Positions 22,492 to 31,141 are shown, numbered from the stretch's first letter. The stretch is 34,785 nucleotides of DNA from Nanobdellota archaeon (GCA_021851145.1 JAJZJK010000005.1:1-34785); one strand, 5' to 3'. A program made the numbers and translations. Notes: a model not told the origin generated them from the letters alone.

Positions 22492-22947
22492 ATGAAAACG
22501 CAGAAAGCATTAGACTTCTTCAAAACGAATGGGCTTTTTTTGGATTATATTGAAACTGAAAAAAGCACAGCAAGCTCACAGGAAGCTGCTTCGGTTATAG
22601 GGTGCACTACAGGAGAAATAGCAAAATCCATAATATTTGAAAGCGGCGGAAAAGCTATACTGGTTCTGATAGAAGGCGATAAAAAAGTAGATATTAAAAA
22701 ACTTGAAGGGATAGTATCCTCTAAAATAAAAAAGGCAGACCCGTTATTTATCCTGCAAAAAACCGGCTTTGAGGTTGGAGGAGTTTCTCCAATTCCTAAT
22801 GAAAATATAATAATATTCATAGACAGCGGCATAACCAAGCATGAATTTATTTGGGTATCTGCAGGATCTAAGGAGTCTGTTATAAAGCTAAGCACAAAAG
22901 GCCTTGAAAAGGCATTAAAAGCGCCTATTGTTTGCGTTTCAACCTAA
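22492..22947 (+). CDS. YbaK/ProX-family aminoacyl-tRNA deacylase
   Basis: 151 residues. The YbaK/EbsC fold is shown by TASSQEAASVIGCTTGEIAK, the strand-turn SIIFESGGKAILVLIEGDKK with its conserved Lys, and the signature GFEVGGVSPIPN. These free-standing editing domains hydrolyse mischarged tRNAs (for example Cys- or Ala-tRNA-Pro). It begins 6 bases after the deoxyribosyltransferase-like gene and its 3' end overlaps the convergent membrane-protein gene by 23 bases. Confidence 0.92.
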   Translation: MKTQKALDFFKTNGLFLDYIETEKSTASSQEAASVIGCTTGEIAKSIIFESGGKAILVLIEGDKKVDIKKLEGIVSSKIKKADPLFILQKTGFEVGGVSPIPNENIIIFIDSGITKHEFIWVSAGSKESVIKLSTKGLEKALKAPIVCVST

Positions 22948-23353
22948 ATACTGATAAGATAAAGAGAAGAAAGGCAAAAGCTATAAAGATAGCATCAATA
23001 TACAGATTCAAAGGTTGATAATAATTGCTTAGATTATAGTACTGCCCTACGCTTACAAGGAAGTTAGCTTCATCCGAGATAAGGCCTACGCCAAAGCCAA
23101 ACGCAAAAGCAGTAACGCACATTGCCCTGATATCTTTTCTTAATTTTTCATTTAATGAAAAAAACACTAAACCTGTTACTATTACTAGAATTATTCCAAG
23201 AAATATATGGTGAAACTTTATCCCGTCATAGCCCAGCCCTAGATTTCCCCCAAAATAAACATACAGCCTAGCTATCAGTATAGCTGAAACTATTCCGACG
23301 AATAAGTAAAGAGAGGGTTGTTCATATATCCTTTTGCTGATATTTTTTGCCAT
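22925..23353 (-). CDS. Four-helix membrane protein
   Basis: 142 residues with four predicted transmembrane segments (about 15-33, 48-66, 79-95 and 113-135). The loop GYDGIKFHHIFLG carries a His pair near the membrane face, and AFGFGVGLISDEANFLVSVG is a Gly-rich third helix with acidic residues. This resembles a family of archaeal membrane proteins with a YHIHHF-type motif, of unknown function. It is transcribed towards and overlaps the YbaK gene by 23 bases. Confidence 0.65.
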   Translation of the reverse strand: MAKNISKRIYEQPSLYLFVGIVSAILIARLYVYFGGNLGLGYDGIKFHHIFLGIILVIVTGLVFFSLNEKLRKDIRAMCVTAFAFGFGVGLISDEANFLVSVGQYYNLSNYYQPLNLYIDAIFIAFAFLLFILSVFRLKRKQ

Positions 23354-23399
23354 AAATTCAATATTATTAATATTAACAAATGTTATTTATAAAGAGTAT

Positions 23400-23474
23400 G
23401 GGCCGGTGGTCTAATGGCATGACATCACGTTCGCATCGTGAAGGCTCCGAGTTCAAATCTCGGCCGGTCCACCA
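23400..23474 (+). tRNA. tRNA-Ala (anticodon CGC), CCA encoded
   Basis: The acceptor GGGCCGG pairs with CCGGTCC, including the G3-U70 wobble pair that identifies tRNA-Ala. The anticodon stem TCACG/CGTGA encloses TTCGCAT, anticodon CGC (reads GCG). The T-arm is CCGAG-TTCAAAT-CTCGG. The discriminator is A at 23471 and CCA follows at 23472-23474. It is the only tRNA in this window with an encoded CCA. Confidence 0.95.
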
Positions 23475-23488
23475 TACTAAAATTAATT

Positions 23489-24502
23489 TTAAAGGAAAAC
23501 CTTTTGATGGTTGCCTCTCCCCCATATTATCTTATTTGTGAAGAAAAGCGAGACCGCAGAAACAATTATTATTGAAAATGTAGATATTATCGAGAAATCT
23601 GTCCTGCCAAATGTCAGCACATATTTTGATATGACGCTTATCATGAGTATATCAAAGGCAACCACTGCAAGTATAAACGCATTGAATTTACCGAAGCGGT
23701 ATGCGGAGCTTAAGAACCCTTTGTTCCTAAAGTTTATTTTCTCGTTTACAATAAAGTTGGAAAGGCCGCTTATCTCCCCTCCTAGAAGCACTGCTATCGG
23801 GTAGAAAAATCCCAGGCTTAAGCTGGTGTACACCATTAATAAATTTACAATGTAAGAAAGCGAGGATATTAAGCTATAATTTATCGATGTTTTGTTAAAG
23901 CTCTTTATTACGGACTCCGCCATCTCTGCAAGATTTATCCTTTTATTGTCTTTTCCGTACTCCTCCCTTATTATTTCCGTATTGTGTATACCGTGCGCAT
24001 TGAGGATATTTATTGATTCAACCATGAAAGACTTGCCGTTTAGTTTAGTGTCTCTCAATAGAAGCGCTGCTTCCTTTGTAATTATTCGATTGAATGAAAA
24101 ATTATTGTAGGAATTACCAAATGACAATAAATTTGAGAGTTCTGTAACCACCATTTCTCTGAAATTTCTTCTTCCGCTTTCAACCAGATTTCCTCCGTTT
24201 AAGTAGTCCGTAAACCATATGGCATTAACAGTAGAGTAACTTTCAAATGTTACTATCTTCTCCGCTCCTAGATTCAAAGCAGCTGACAGTCCTAAACGAA
24301 AGCTTTCTCCAAAAAGCCGTATATGCTTGAACCTTACAATAATGAGGTTATCCCACCTGCTTTCATCCTCCTCATTGGAATCCAGCAGTACTATTGAAGG
24401 GCTTTTGACCGCTTTATTCAGCCTATCTAGAAATTGCTGTCTCTGTGAACTTTTTTGATTCACAAACGCGGGTAAAAGGAACGCTATACTCGGACTGTTC
24501 AT
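23489..24502 (-). CDS. Degenerate GT2-like domain fused to a GtrA-like membrane domain
   Basis: 337 residues. Residues about 5-205 have the outline of a dolichyl-phosphate mannosyltransferase (GT2): SIAFLLPAFVNQKSSQ, IVLLDSNEEDE and ESFRLGLSAALNLGAEKIVT. The metal-binding DxD strand reads TFESYSTV, so catalysis is doubtful. Residues about 208-330 have four transmembrane helices with GtrA features (SLSYIVNLLMVYTSL, SGLSNFIVNEKINFRNKG, FFTNKIIWGRG). GtrA proteins handle polyprenol-linked sugars. I infer a lipid-sugar transport or scaffolding protein. It lies just after tRNA-Ala, in the opposite direction. Confidence 0.7.
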   Translation of the reverse strand: MNSPSIAFLLPAFVNQKSSQRQQFLDRLNKAVKSPSIVLLDSNEEDESRWDNLIIVRFKHIRLFGESFRLGLSAALNLGAEKIVTFESYSTVNAIWFTDYLNGGNLVESGRRNFREMVVTELSNLLSFGNSYNNFSFNRIITKEAALLLRDTKLNGKSFMVESINILNAHGIHNTEIIREEYGKDNKRINLAEMAESVIKSFNKTSINYSLISSLSYIVNLLMVYTSLSLGFFYPIAVLLGGEISGLSNFIVNEKINFRNKGFLSSAYRFGKFNAFILAVVAFDILMISVISKYVLTFGRTDFSIISTFSIIIVSAVSLFFTNKIIWGRGNHQKVFL

Positions 24503-24576
24503 TAATAAGTAAACACACTAGATTGTATTTAAACTTAATTTTCTACCTTTCAAAGGTAACTCGTTTTATTTTATAG

Positions 24577-25569
24577 CTAGATATCTGTAAATTTTACAAG
24601 TATTCCGCCAAATGAATTCAATTGACTCAAAGATTCATCATTTTCATCAAATAGAACAACCTCACAATCCATACTGTCAAGCCTTTCCAAAATTTCTTTA
24701 TTGTTAAGTACATACTCTTTTGATAATAATGCCTGAACTGGCCTTTTTTCATTTAATACTGTATTTATCTGTTCTTTTCCGTATACGTAATTTTTTTCAT
24801 TTTTTGATATTCCTGTTAAATATTCATTCATAAGCTTTCTTTGCACAGCAAGTCTTGATTTGCCCAACGCGGCATTTATGCTGTCTCTGGACAAAAGCTC
24901 TTTTAAACCAGTATCCGCATATGAAACAGTCTCATATACAATATTTTTATCCTTAAGGTAATTTTTTCTTAGATCCTCATTGTCCATTGCCTTGCCCGCA
25001 ACTATAAAGGCATTGTAACCTTTTTTGTACTCCTCCAGAAGCAAGGTGGAAAGCTTTGTAAAAAACTCCTTTCTGCTTTCGTTTTTGAATCTTTTTCCGC
25101 TAACGGACTTGCTAAAATCCATTTTTCTCTTTATCCTGTAATTAGACATGGCATAGAAAAAAGCTTCCCCTTCTTCATAAACGCAGATAAAAACCTTTGG
25201 CGAGGTTTCTGCTGCCTGCCTTATTAATTTAATCTGAAAATTAAGAAGCTTTGATTTCTTAAGTGTAAACCCCGTGCCTCTCTTTATTGATAGAGTATGG
25301 TACTTGTGTAACGGGACATTTTCATCAGATGAATACGTAATCCTTCCGCTTACATCCAGGGAAGTTTCAGTCAGCTTCAGTTTTTCTATTATTATGCTTA
25401 TCTTTATTGTTTTTATTTCCTGCGACTTTCCTACGACTACCTTTCTTCTTGAATAAGCAGTCAGTTCATCCCCATTTTCCAATATATATTGTAGGAAAAT
25501 AAGATCGCTATAGGATTTCACTATTGCTTTTATTGTGTTATTTTTACTGTCTAACTTCGCAATTTTCAT
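24577..25569 (-). CDS. pelA: mRNA surveillance protein Pelota (Dom34)
   Basis: 330 residues, a little short of the usual 340-360. Three domains: N-terminal Sm-like barrel (1-125; LFLQYILENGDELTAYSRRK, LTETSLDVSGRITY, HTLSIKRGTGFTL), the central eRF1-like domain (AETSPKVFICVYEEGEAFFY) and the C-terminal L30e-like domain (NEKRPVQALLSKEYV, ending FGGILVKFTDI). It rescues stalled ribosomes by binding the empty A site with aEF1A or ABCE1. It lacks the GGQ of eRF1, as expected. Its start overlaps the permease stop by 4 bases. Confidence 0.92.
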   Translation of the reverse strand: MKIAKLDSKNNTIKAIVKSYSDLIFLQYILENGDELTAYSRRKVVVGKSQEIKTIKISIIIEKLKLTETSLDVSGRITYSSDENVPLHKYHTLSIKRGTGFTLKKSKLLNFQIKLIRQAAETSPKVFICVYEEGEAFFYAMSNYRIKRKMDFSKSVSGKRFKNESRKEFFTKLSTLLLEEYKKGYNAFIVAGKAMDNEDLRKNYLKDKNIVYETVSYADTGLKELLSRDSINAALGKSRLAVQRKLMNEYLTGISKNEKNYVYGKEQINTVLNEKRPVQALLSKEYVLNNKEILERLDSMDCEVVLFDENDESLSQLNSFGGILVKFTDI

Positions 25570-26675
25570 ATTATTGAATAAACTGTATAAACCAAGCCAA
25601 GCAGCATTACTATAAATGTAAAGATTATCAGGTAAACTCCTCCAGGAACCAGATATTTTATCTGCTTTTTATCTCTCTTTTTCCTTTCTAAATATACTGC
25701 ATATAATATCATTATTGCCAAAATTGAAATAAATATGCCCCCTGTTACATCCAAAATACTTTCAAAATTAAAACCAAAGAATGCTATCGCAAACGGAGCA
25801 GCTAACGAAAGAAACATGCTAGGTTTCCTTGCAATCCCAAAGTCATAAGTAAACGAATCTGCAAGCACAAGGCTTAGCGCAATATAAGGAGTTAAAAGGA
25901 TGAACAAAGTTGTCATAGAGAACAGCAATTCATAATAAACAGAATGTATTCCATCTGTTGCAATTGTTGAAACAGTAGGCCCAAATGCCCCCACAAAAGC
26001 AAAGGAAAAGAAGATGTAAAGAAGCAAAGTAATGATGTAAGAAACAACTATCACACTGGTTAAGTTCTTTACTCCTCCAAGTTCCTCTTTCACTTCCGGG
26101 ATAACTGTATACCCTGTAAATGAGAAAAGGATTATACCAAATGGGCCAAATAAACTAGTTAAATTGTAATTGTAGAAGTTGGCATCTTTTACTATGGTTA
26201 AAACAGATAAAGCTGCAGCGATTATAAGCGCTATTTTTATGAAAAGCAGCGGAAGTTCTGCATCCTCCACAAATTTGTAGCCTTTGTAAATTAATGGAAG
26301 TGTAAGAAGGAAAACTAAAAGCACTGAAACTGCGTAGGGGATATGGAAAAGAAAAACCATAACTAATGCAATGCCTGTAAGATAGGCTATTTGAGCACCG
26401 TATATTGTAAGAACCTGGAAAAGAAGGATTAACACCCTTAACCTCTTTCCTGTGTACTTGCTTATCATAACTGGCAGCTGATGAAGTTTTTTAAAGTGAC
26501 TTGAAAGTTCTCCAGTGTACATTGTTATAAGTATGGACGCAAAACCAATAAGAACCAATAATGCTATGCCCTCAAAAAACCCGCTTTTTTCTATTGCATA
26601 AGGTAAAGCCAGTATACCACCGCCTACTATGGTTCCAACGGTAGTGCTTAACGCCGCAAGATATCTTATATTCAT
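25566..26675 (-). CDS. Amino-acid permease (AAAP/aromatic amino acid type)
   Basis: 369 residues with about eleven transmembrane helices. The first helix has TTVGTIVGGGILALPYAIEK, the hallmark unwound helix of APC-superfamily transporters of the AAAP/HAAAP type (tryptophan/tyrosine permeases). FSFTGYTVIPEVKEELGGVK in helix 6 is also typical. It imports an amino acid with H+ or Na+; the substrate cannot be read. It overlaps pelA by 4 bases, so both may share an mRNA despite unrelated roles. The promoter lies in 26676-26765. Confidence 0.88.
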   Translation of the reverse strand: MNIRYLAALSTTVGTIVGGGILALPYAIEKSGFFEGIALLVLIGFASILITMYTGELSSHFKKLHQLPVMISKYTGKRLRVLILLFQVLTIYGAQIAYLTGIALVMVFLFHIPYAVSVLLVFLLTLPLIYKGYKFVEDAELPLLFIKIALIIAAALSVLTIVKDANFYNYNLTSLFGPFGIILFSFTGYTVIPEVKEELGGVKNLTSVIVVSYIITLLLYIFFSFAFVGAFGPTVSTIATDGIHSVYYELLFSMTTLFILLTPYIALSLVLADSFTYDFGIARKPSMFLSLAAPFAIAFFGFNFESILDVTGGIFISILAIMILYAVYLERKKRDKKQIKYLVPGGVYLIIFTFIVMLLGLVYTVYSII

Positions 26676-26765
26676 AGAGTTAGTAGCATCTTAAGACTAA
26701 TAAATTTGGTGTTTAGGAAATTATAATATAATTTATTAATACAAGCGCTTTAATACTATTTATGC

Positions 26766-26838
26766 GCTCTCGTAGTCTAGCGGCCAAGGACAGTGGCCTC
26801 TCGAGTCACTGACCCGGGTTCAAATCCCGGCGGGAGCA
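26766..26838 (+). tRNA. tRNA-Glu (anticodon CTC)
   Basis: Acceptor GCTCTCG pairs with CGGGAGC (one U-G pair). The anticodon stem GTGGC/GTCAC (one G-U) encloses CTCTCGA, anticodon CTC (reads GAG). The T-arm is CCGGG-TTCAAAT-CCCGG. Discriminator A; no CCA is encoded (ATATT follows). No intron. Confidence 0.94.
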
Positions 26839-26922
26839 ATATTTAATATAAAACGAGTAATAATAATTAGTTTAATACTGAAAAACAAAAACCTATTTAT
26901 TCTTTATTAGTATTATGTTGCT

Positions 26923-27876
26923 ATGTCTGAAATTCCCTTCAAAGGAGAGATTCGCAGGGATTATATAACGGGATCAGACGTAATATTCACTTTCTCAAGG
27001 GACAAAAGGCCGAAGGATTTTAAAAACGAAGAGATACTTTACGGCAAAGCAGAGAACTGCCCATTTGAGTATGGAAAAGAAAACTTAAACACAACAATTA
27101 AGTTTGTTGGGGATCCCTGGAAACTTAGATTAATGTACAATAAATACCCTATTGTAAACGAAAATGTGACTCTATCTGATAAAGAGGACTTTTTCACGAA
27201 GTATGTGAATTATGGGCATTCTTATGTAATAATAGACACTCCCGATCATTTACAGAAATTTTATCAGATTAAAGAAGACCTACTAGAAAGCTGGTTTAAG
27301 CTCATAATAGACGCAGAAGATTTAGCTTATTCTGACGAAAAAATAAAACATGTTTACACTTTTAGAAATAATGGAAGCATAAGCGGCGGAAGCTTATACC
27401 ATCCACATACGCAGGTGATAGGATTCACTTTTTTGCCTCCAATAATAAAACAGGAACTAGAAATTATAAAAAATAATGAAAAGAGATGCGTGATTGAAGA
27501 AGCTATAGGAAAAGAGGGAAAAAGAACCTTACTAAAGGATGAAAATGTTGTAGCAATAGCCCCTTATGGGTCAAGATTTCGCGGACTTTCAATAATAGTG
27601 CCTAAAAGGCATATGGATTATGTTGGCAGGTTGGATGATGCAGAGATAAAAAGCTTGGCAAAATTTATAAAGATAATCCTTGAAAAGAATTATAAAATAT
27701 TTGGAAGCCACTCCTATAATCTAATATTTCATGAATTAAAAGGCAATAAAGAATTGCATTTCTATATAGAGATAGCGCCAAGGTTTTCTAATTTTGGAGC
27801 AATGGAGCTGTCTGGCCTTTACATAAACTCATTAAGGCCAGAAGAATACCTAGAATTATTCAATAAAGCTAATTAA
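26923..27876 (+). CDS. galT: Galactose-1-phosphate uridylyltransferase
   Basis: 317 residues, HIT superfamily. The catalytic motif is HPHTQ in GSLYHPHTQVIGFTFLPP, with the nucleophilic second His. It also has the N-terminal RRDYITGSDVIFTFSRDKRP and the C-terminal HELKGNKELHFYIEIAPRF. It exchanges UMP between UDP-sugar and sugar-1-phosphate in the Leloir pathway. The usual zinc-binding CPFC near the N-terminus reads CPFEYG, so one Cys is lost. It converges with a UDP-sugar-forming nucleotidyltransferase. A TATA-like CCTATTTATTC at 26891-26901 suggests a leaderless start. Confidence 0.9.
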   Translation: MSEIPFKGEIRRDYITGSDVIFTFSRDKRPKDFKNEEILYGKAENCPFEYGKENLNTTIKFVGDPWKLRLMYNKYPIVNENVTLSDKEDFFTKYVNYGHSYVIIDTPDHLQKFYQIKEDLLESWFKLIIDAEDLAYSDEKIKHVYTFRNNGSISGGSLYHPHTQVIGFTFLPPIIKQELEIIKNNEKRCVIEEAIGKEGKRTLLKDENVVAIAPYGSRFRGLSIIVPKRHMDYVGRLDDAEIKSLAKFIKIILEKNYKIFGSHSYNLIFHELKGNKELHFYIEIAPRFSNFGAMELSGLYINSLRPEEYLELFNKAN

Positions 27877-27878
27877 AT

Positions 27879-28859
27879 TCACTTTGAAATAAAAGACAAC
27901 AATTCTGACAGATCCTCTTTATTTCCGTACATTGCAACTCCACCGACAAAAATTGTTTGAACAGCTGGCTTTGAATTTTTAACGTAATTAAAGAAGCCTT
28001 TTTTGTATTCATCCTCGAGATTTTCCTTTATTAGAACATCAAATTCTCCCACGTCATATGATTTAAATTCATCATGGTCTATAAGGTAGCCATAAACATT
28101 TCCGCTTTTTGATTCCATGTTTATTATGTCAGTTATGTGATACTCTCCGCCGGCTCCTTTTTTAACTTTCCCGATTTTGTCTGCCCCTTTTTCATCGATA
28201 AGATAAACCCCTCCTGCTACTGACAGATCAGTAGGGTTTTTATTTACGTATTCCAAAGGAGGCTTCTCTAATACTTTATCGAGTTTATAGAAATTGCCTT
28301 CTATGTTATTACAGTATGCTGCAGATTTCTCTGTAATTCTCTTAACGTTGTTTCTTTTCATTGAAACTAAAGTCTCGCCCTCATACTTAGAAAGCATCTG
28401 TTCAAGTAAGGACTTCCCGCCTTTGACATTTTGCTGGATAACATCGGAAAACATGACTGCACAAGAGTCTCCATTTACGAAACCATTGTCATAAGCTACC
28501 TTCAAACCTCTTGCAGTTCCTAAAGGTTTACCTGTTTTTCTGTTTACAGGCTGATAATCCAAACTTATTTTTATCTCCCCATTTTCTATTTCTTTTTTGT
28601 ATTCACTTAAGTTGTTTGCAACATTGTCCTTGCTAAAATAATCTATAAGCAATTTAAAACTGGGTAAGCCTTCTTTATCGTTTCTTGAAACTATTAATAT
28701 GTCTTTTATCCCTGCTTTTATCATTTGATACACTATCCGTTTAGTCATAGGGATTTCCCCTAAAGGTAGCATGGGTTTTGGTATGTAGTAAGAAGCTGGC
28801 CTAGCTCTTGTTCCGCTGCCAGAAGCAAGAATAACTCCTTTGGTTATCCTATTTACCAT
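27879..28859 (-). CDS. Sugar-1-phosphate nucleotidyltransferase (GalU-like)
   Basis: 326 residues. The nucleotide-binding signature appears as GVILASGSGTRARPASYYIP followed by KPMLPLGEIPM, the family G-x-G-T-R and K-P-M-L pattern. VMFSDVI supplies the metal-binding Asp; GGEYHITDIIN and the SYDVGEFDVLIKENLE ending fit UTP-glucose-1-phosphate uridylyltransferases. The product is probably UDP-glucose or a related UDP-sugar for the convergent GalT; specificity is not certain. The stops of the two genes are only 2 bases apart. Confidence 0.88.
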   Translation of the reverse strand: MVNRITKGVILASGSGTRARPASYYIPKPMLPLGEIPMTKRIVYQMIKAGIKDILIVSRNDKEGLPSFKLLIDYFSKDNVANNLSEYKKEIENGEIKISLDYQPVNRKTGKPLGTARGLKVAYDNGFVNGDSCAVMFSDVIQQNVKGGKSLLEQMLSKYEGETLVSMKRNNVKRITEKSAAYCNNIEGNFYKLDKVLEKPPLEYVNKNPTDLSVAGGVYLIDEKGADKIGKVKKGAGGEYHITDIINMESKSGNVYGYLIDHDEFKSYDVGEFDVLIKENLEDEYKKGFFNYVKNSKPAVQTIFVGGVAMYGNKEDLSELLSFISK

Positions 28860-28896
28860 GGTATAATAGTGATAGAATCTTATTTAAATAGTTAAC

Positions 28897-29511
28897 TTAT
28901 CTAAGGTTATCTGGTGTCAAGATTTGCATATCTTTGTACATATCAATAAATTTTGGGTGCTCTACTACAAATATAGAATTAGAATCTGTTGGGTAGACAT
29001 GCCAGCAGGTAGGAAACCCTCTGCTGTCTATTCTAGAATTTGGCAATACATATTCTCTCTCAACTGAAAGATTAAAAGGATTTTTAAATTTCATTTTTAT
29101 ATTCAATGGAAGCTGTAATGAATTCATTTCCATTTGTTTATTATCGATACCAATAAAAATTTTGTTGATTATATTGAAAATATTTTTCTTTTTATTACTT
29201 TCATTATTCAAGATATAACTGCCATAAAAATCATCAGAATCATCACCTTCGGAAAAAACTTCTAGATTTTTTGGGAATGTATTCTTAGAGATATATGCAG
29301 TTGCTTCGTCTCTAAGTATATCAAAATTAATATATGCATGAATTCTTTCCAATTTACTTTCTTCTTTAGAGATTAGAAAATACTCTGTTTTTAAATTTTT
29401 AGAGTATTCAACATCATAAACAGATAAATCTACGGACATTTCTTTTCTTTCAAGCTTGTAGCTTTTAAGCCTCTTTCCTGAATTAAGCAGTTCTTCTAAA
29501 CCTATTTCCAT
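28897..29511 (-). CDS. Unknown protein, 204 residues
   Basis: No family recognised. Mixed alpha/beta and soluble-looking, rich in Lys, Glu, Asn and aromatic residues (YDVEYSKNLKTEYFLISKEE). A distinctive C-terminal part is RGFPTCWHVYPTDSNSIFVV then EHPKFIDMYKDMQIL. An upstream ATG at 29520 also exists. However the TATA box AAAAATATATATAC at 29533-29546 is centred about 27 bases before the ATG at 29511, so a leaderless start there is preferred. The next upstream gene is a membrane protein in the same direction; whether they act together is unknown. Confidence 0.65.
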   Translation of the reverse strand: MEIGLEELLNSGKRLKSYKLERKEMSVDLSVYDVEYSKNLKTEYFLISKEESKLERIHAYINFDILRDEATAYISKNTFPKNLEVFSEGDDSDDFYGSYILNNESNKKKNIFNIINKIFIGIDNKQMEMNSLQLPLNIKMKFKNPFNLSVEREYVLPNSRIDSRGFPTCWHVYPTDSNSIFVVEHPKFIDMYKDMQILTPDNLR

Positions 29512-29544
29512 ACCTCTCAAAGACTAAAAGAGGTATATATATTT

Positions 29545-30198
29545 TTAGTAGTAAGTGTGTCTAGAACGCTTTGGCTTTTTTGTAAGAGCTATAAAGACAA
29601 GAGGATAGCTTATAATCAATACAAATGAAAAGAAATAGGAGATGTATGGTAAGTTTTCAAGAATAGAAACAACTATGCCTAGAAGAACAAAAAGCGCAAA
29701 TAGGTACCACCAATTCCCAAAGGTTATACTCCAACTTCTCTTTAAAGCTTCTATAGGGCTCTTTTCCTCTACAACTGAAGAAACCGGCGCAAGAATCAGC
29801 TTGAAAATCAGGTATATCCCCGGAATTATAAATGCTATAAGCCCTGCAAGAATTATTATACCAGTTAAAAAGGTTGTAGCAATCAAAGCGGGGAATCTTT
29901 TTACTGCTTTGTTGATGATTTTGTTAATAGGCTGCTTTTTATTTACTATTCTTATAAAAACCATTCCACTCATAAAAGTGCTTACAAGAAAAATGACAAC
30001 TGCGTATACCAGAATAAAATACATGTTTGAAACGTTTATGCTGGTAATATCCAGAGCAGTTAAGTGTATATTATAGGAAGAATAAATGCTAAAAGCAATT
30101 GAGATTATAGCATATATCAACGCCAAACCAAATAATAGTGGATCTACAAAAAGCAGAACAAAGCTCTTTTTAAAAATTTGAATTATGTCAAATGCCAT
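29545..30198 (-). CDS. Multi-helix membrane protein (YciC/DUF975-like)
   Basis: 217 residues with about five or six transmembrane helices. The motif IIPGIYLIFKLILAPVSSVV followed by EEKSPIEALKRSWSITFGNW is characteristic of the large YciC/UPF0259/DUF975-like and GlpQ membrane-domain group, whose members have no firm function. The C-terminus is short and basic (KKPKRSRHTYY). It is divergent from the winged-helix gene at 30253, separated by 54 AT-rich bases that must hold both promoters. Confidence 0.75.
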   Translation of the reverse strand: MAFDIIQIFKKSFVLLFVDPLLFGLALIYAIISIAFSIYSSYNIHLTALDITSINVSNMYFILVYAVVIFLVSTFMSGMVFIRIVNKKQPINKIINKAVKRFPALIATTFLTGIIILAGLIAFIIPGIYLIFKLILAPVSSVVEEKSPIEALKRSWSITFGNWWYLFALFVLLGIVVSILENLPYISYFFSFVLIISYPLVFIALTKKPKRSRHTYY

Positions 30199-30252
30199 TT
30201 AGATTTTATTATATTATGGTATAAATAACTGTATAATTAATAAATAACTCAA

Positions 30253-30618
30253 ATGACTCATAGTAACATGGAAGAACTGCTAGTTGTGATATATGGTACA
30301 CACCCTAAAAGCAAGAAATTATACGCAGAAGCCGAAAAGATAATAAACTTGATAAGAGAAAAAGGCAGTGTAACAAGAGAGGAACTTGCTAACTCACTCA
30401 ACATAGACCTAAATTCGCAAAACGGTAAAAAGCATTTTTATAACCTTGTATCCCCAATGTTCAACATAATATTGGTATCAGAACATAGGGGCAAGACTGT
30501 TTATTACAGGCTTTCATATGATTTGTTTAGGGTTTACATAGACGGAATAAGAAGAAAGGCAAAATATTACTTAGTAAAGAACGCAGACAGTGTAAATGAG
30601 GACATTGATCAGCAATGA
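30253..30618 (+). CDS. Winged-helix DNA-binding protein
   Basis: 121 residues. Residues about 20-95 look like a winged helix: KKLYAEAEKIINLIREKGSV, then TREELANSLNIDLNSQNGKK and a wing with VSEHRGKTVYYRLSYDLF. The tail is helical and basic (IDGIRRKAKYYLVKNA). Such proteins are common transcription regulators in small archaea. Its stop overlaps the adenosyltransferase start by 4 bases (ATGA), so the two are translationally coupled; control of that gene or of the divergent membrane-protein gene is possible. Confidence 0.7.
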   Translation: MTHSNMEELLVVIYGTHPKSKKLYAEAEKIINLIREKGSVTREELANSLNIDLNSQNGKKHFYNLVSPMFNIILVSEHRGKTVYYRLSYDLFRVYIDGIRRKAKYYLVKNADSVNEDIDQQ

Positions 30619-31139
30619 AATATTATTCTGGAACAGGCGATAAAGGAAAAACAGATATAGCCAACAGACGAATAGGGAAAGATAAAGAAATAATAGAGTT
30701 AATAGGCACTTTGGATGAGCTTAACGCGTTTATAGGATTTGCTTTATCAAATACCAAATACCTAGATATAAATAGCATACTTAAAAAGGTCGAAAAGAGA
30801 ATTTATGCCATAAGCGCATGTGTCTCGGGTTATGCAACATTAGTTAAAAGAGAAAAAATAGAAATAGGGAAAAAAGACGTTGAGGATCTTGAAAATGATA
30901 TAAACTCAATTTCAAATGAAATTGAAGATATAGTAAAATTCATTTACCCAAACGGAAGCGAATCTGCCAGCATATTAAATATTTGCAGGACTGTTGCAAG
31001 AAAAGCTGAGAGATATGCTGTTAAATCAAAGATAAATAATGGTAGTGTAATTGCTTACCTTAACAGACTTTCTTCATTATTATTCGTTTTGTCTAGAGTA
31101 GTTAACAAAAGAGACGGGTTTAAAGAAGAATTTTTCTAG
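30615..31139 (+). CDS. PduO-type ATP:cob(I)alamin adenosyltransferase
   Basis: 174 residues, normal length. The ATP-binding N-terminus reads YSGTGDKGKTDIANRRIGKD, followed by ELIGTLDELNAFIGFALS; the C-terminal pair ICRTVARKAERYAV and AYLNRLSSLLFVLSRVVN is diagnostic. The enzyme transfers the adenosyl group of ATP to cob(I)alamin, giving coenzyme B12 for enzymes such as class II ribonucleotide reductase. No B12 enzyme is in the window. It is coupled to a winged-helix gene and converges on rpl10e, whose stop is 2 bases away. Confidence 0.93.
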   Translation: MKYYSGTGDKGKTDIANRRIGKDKEIIELIGTLDELNAFIGFALSNTKYLDINSILKKVEKRIYAISACVSGYATLVKREKIEIGKKDVEDLENDINSISNEIEDIVKFIYPNGSESASILNICRTVARKAERYAVKSKINNGSVIAYLNRLSSLLFVLSRVVNKRDGFKEEFF

Positions 31140-31141
31140 GA

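Noticed and set aside
29642-30076. 144-residue plus-strand ORF
   Set aside because: Antisense to the multi-helix membrane protein, whose conserved motif shows that the minus strand is coding.
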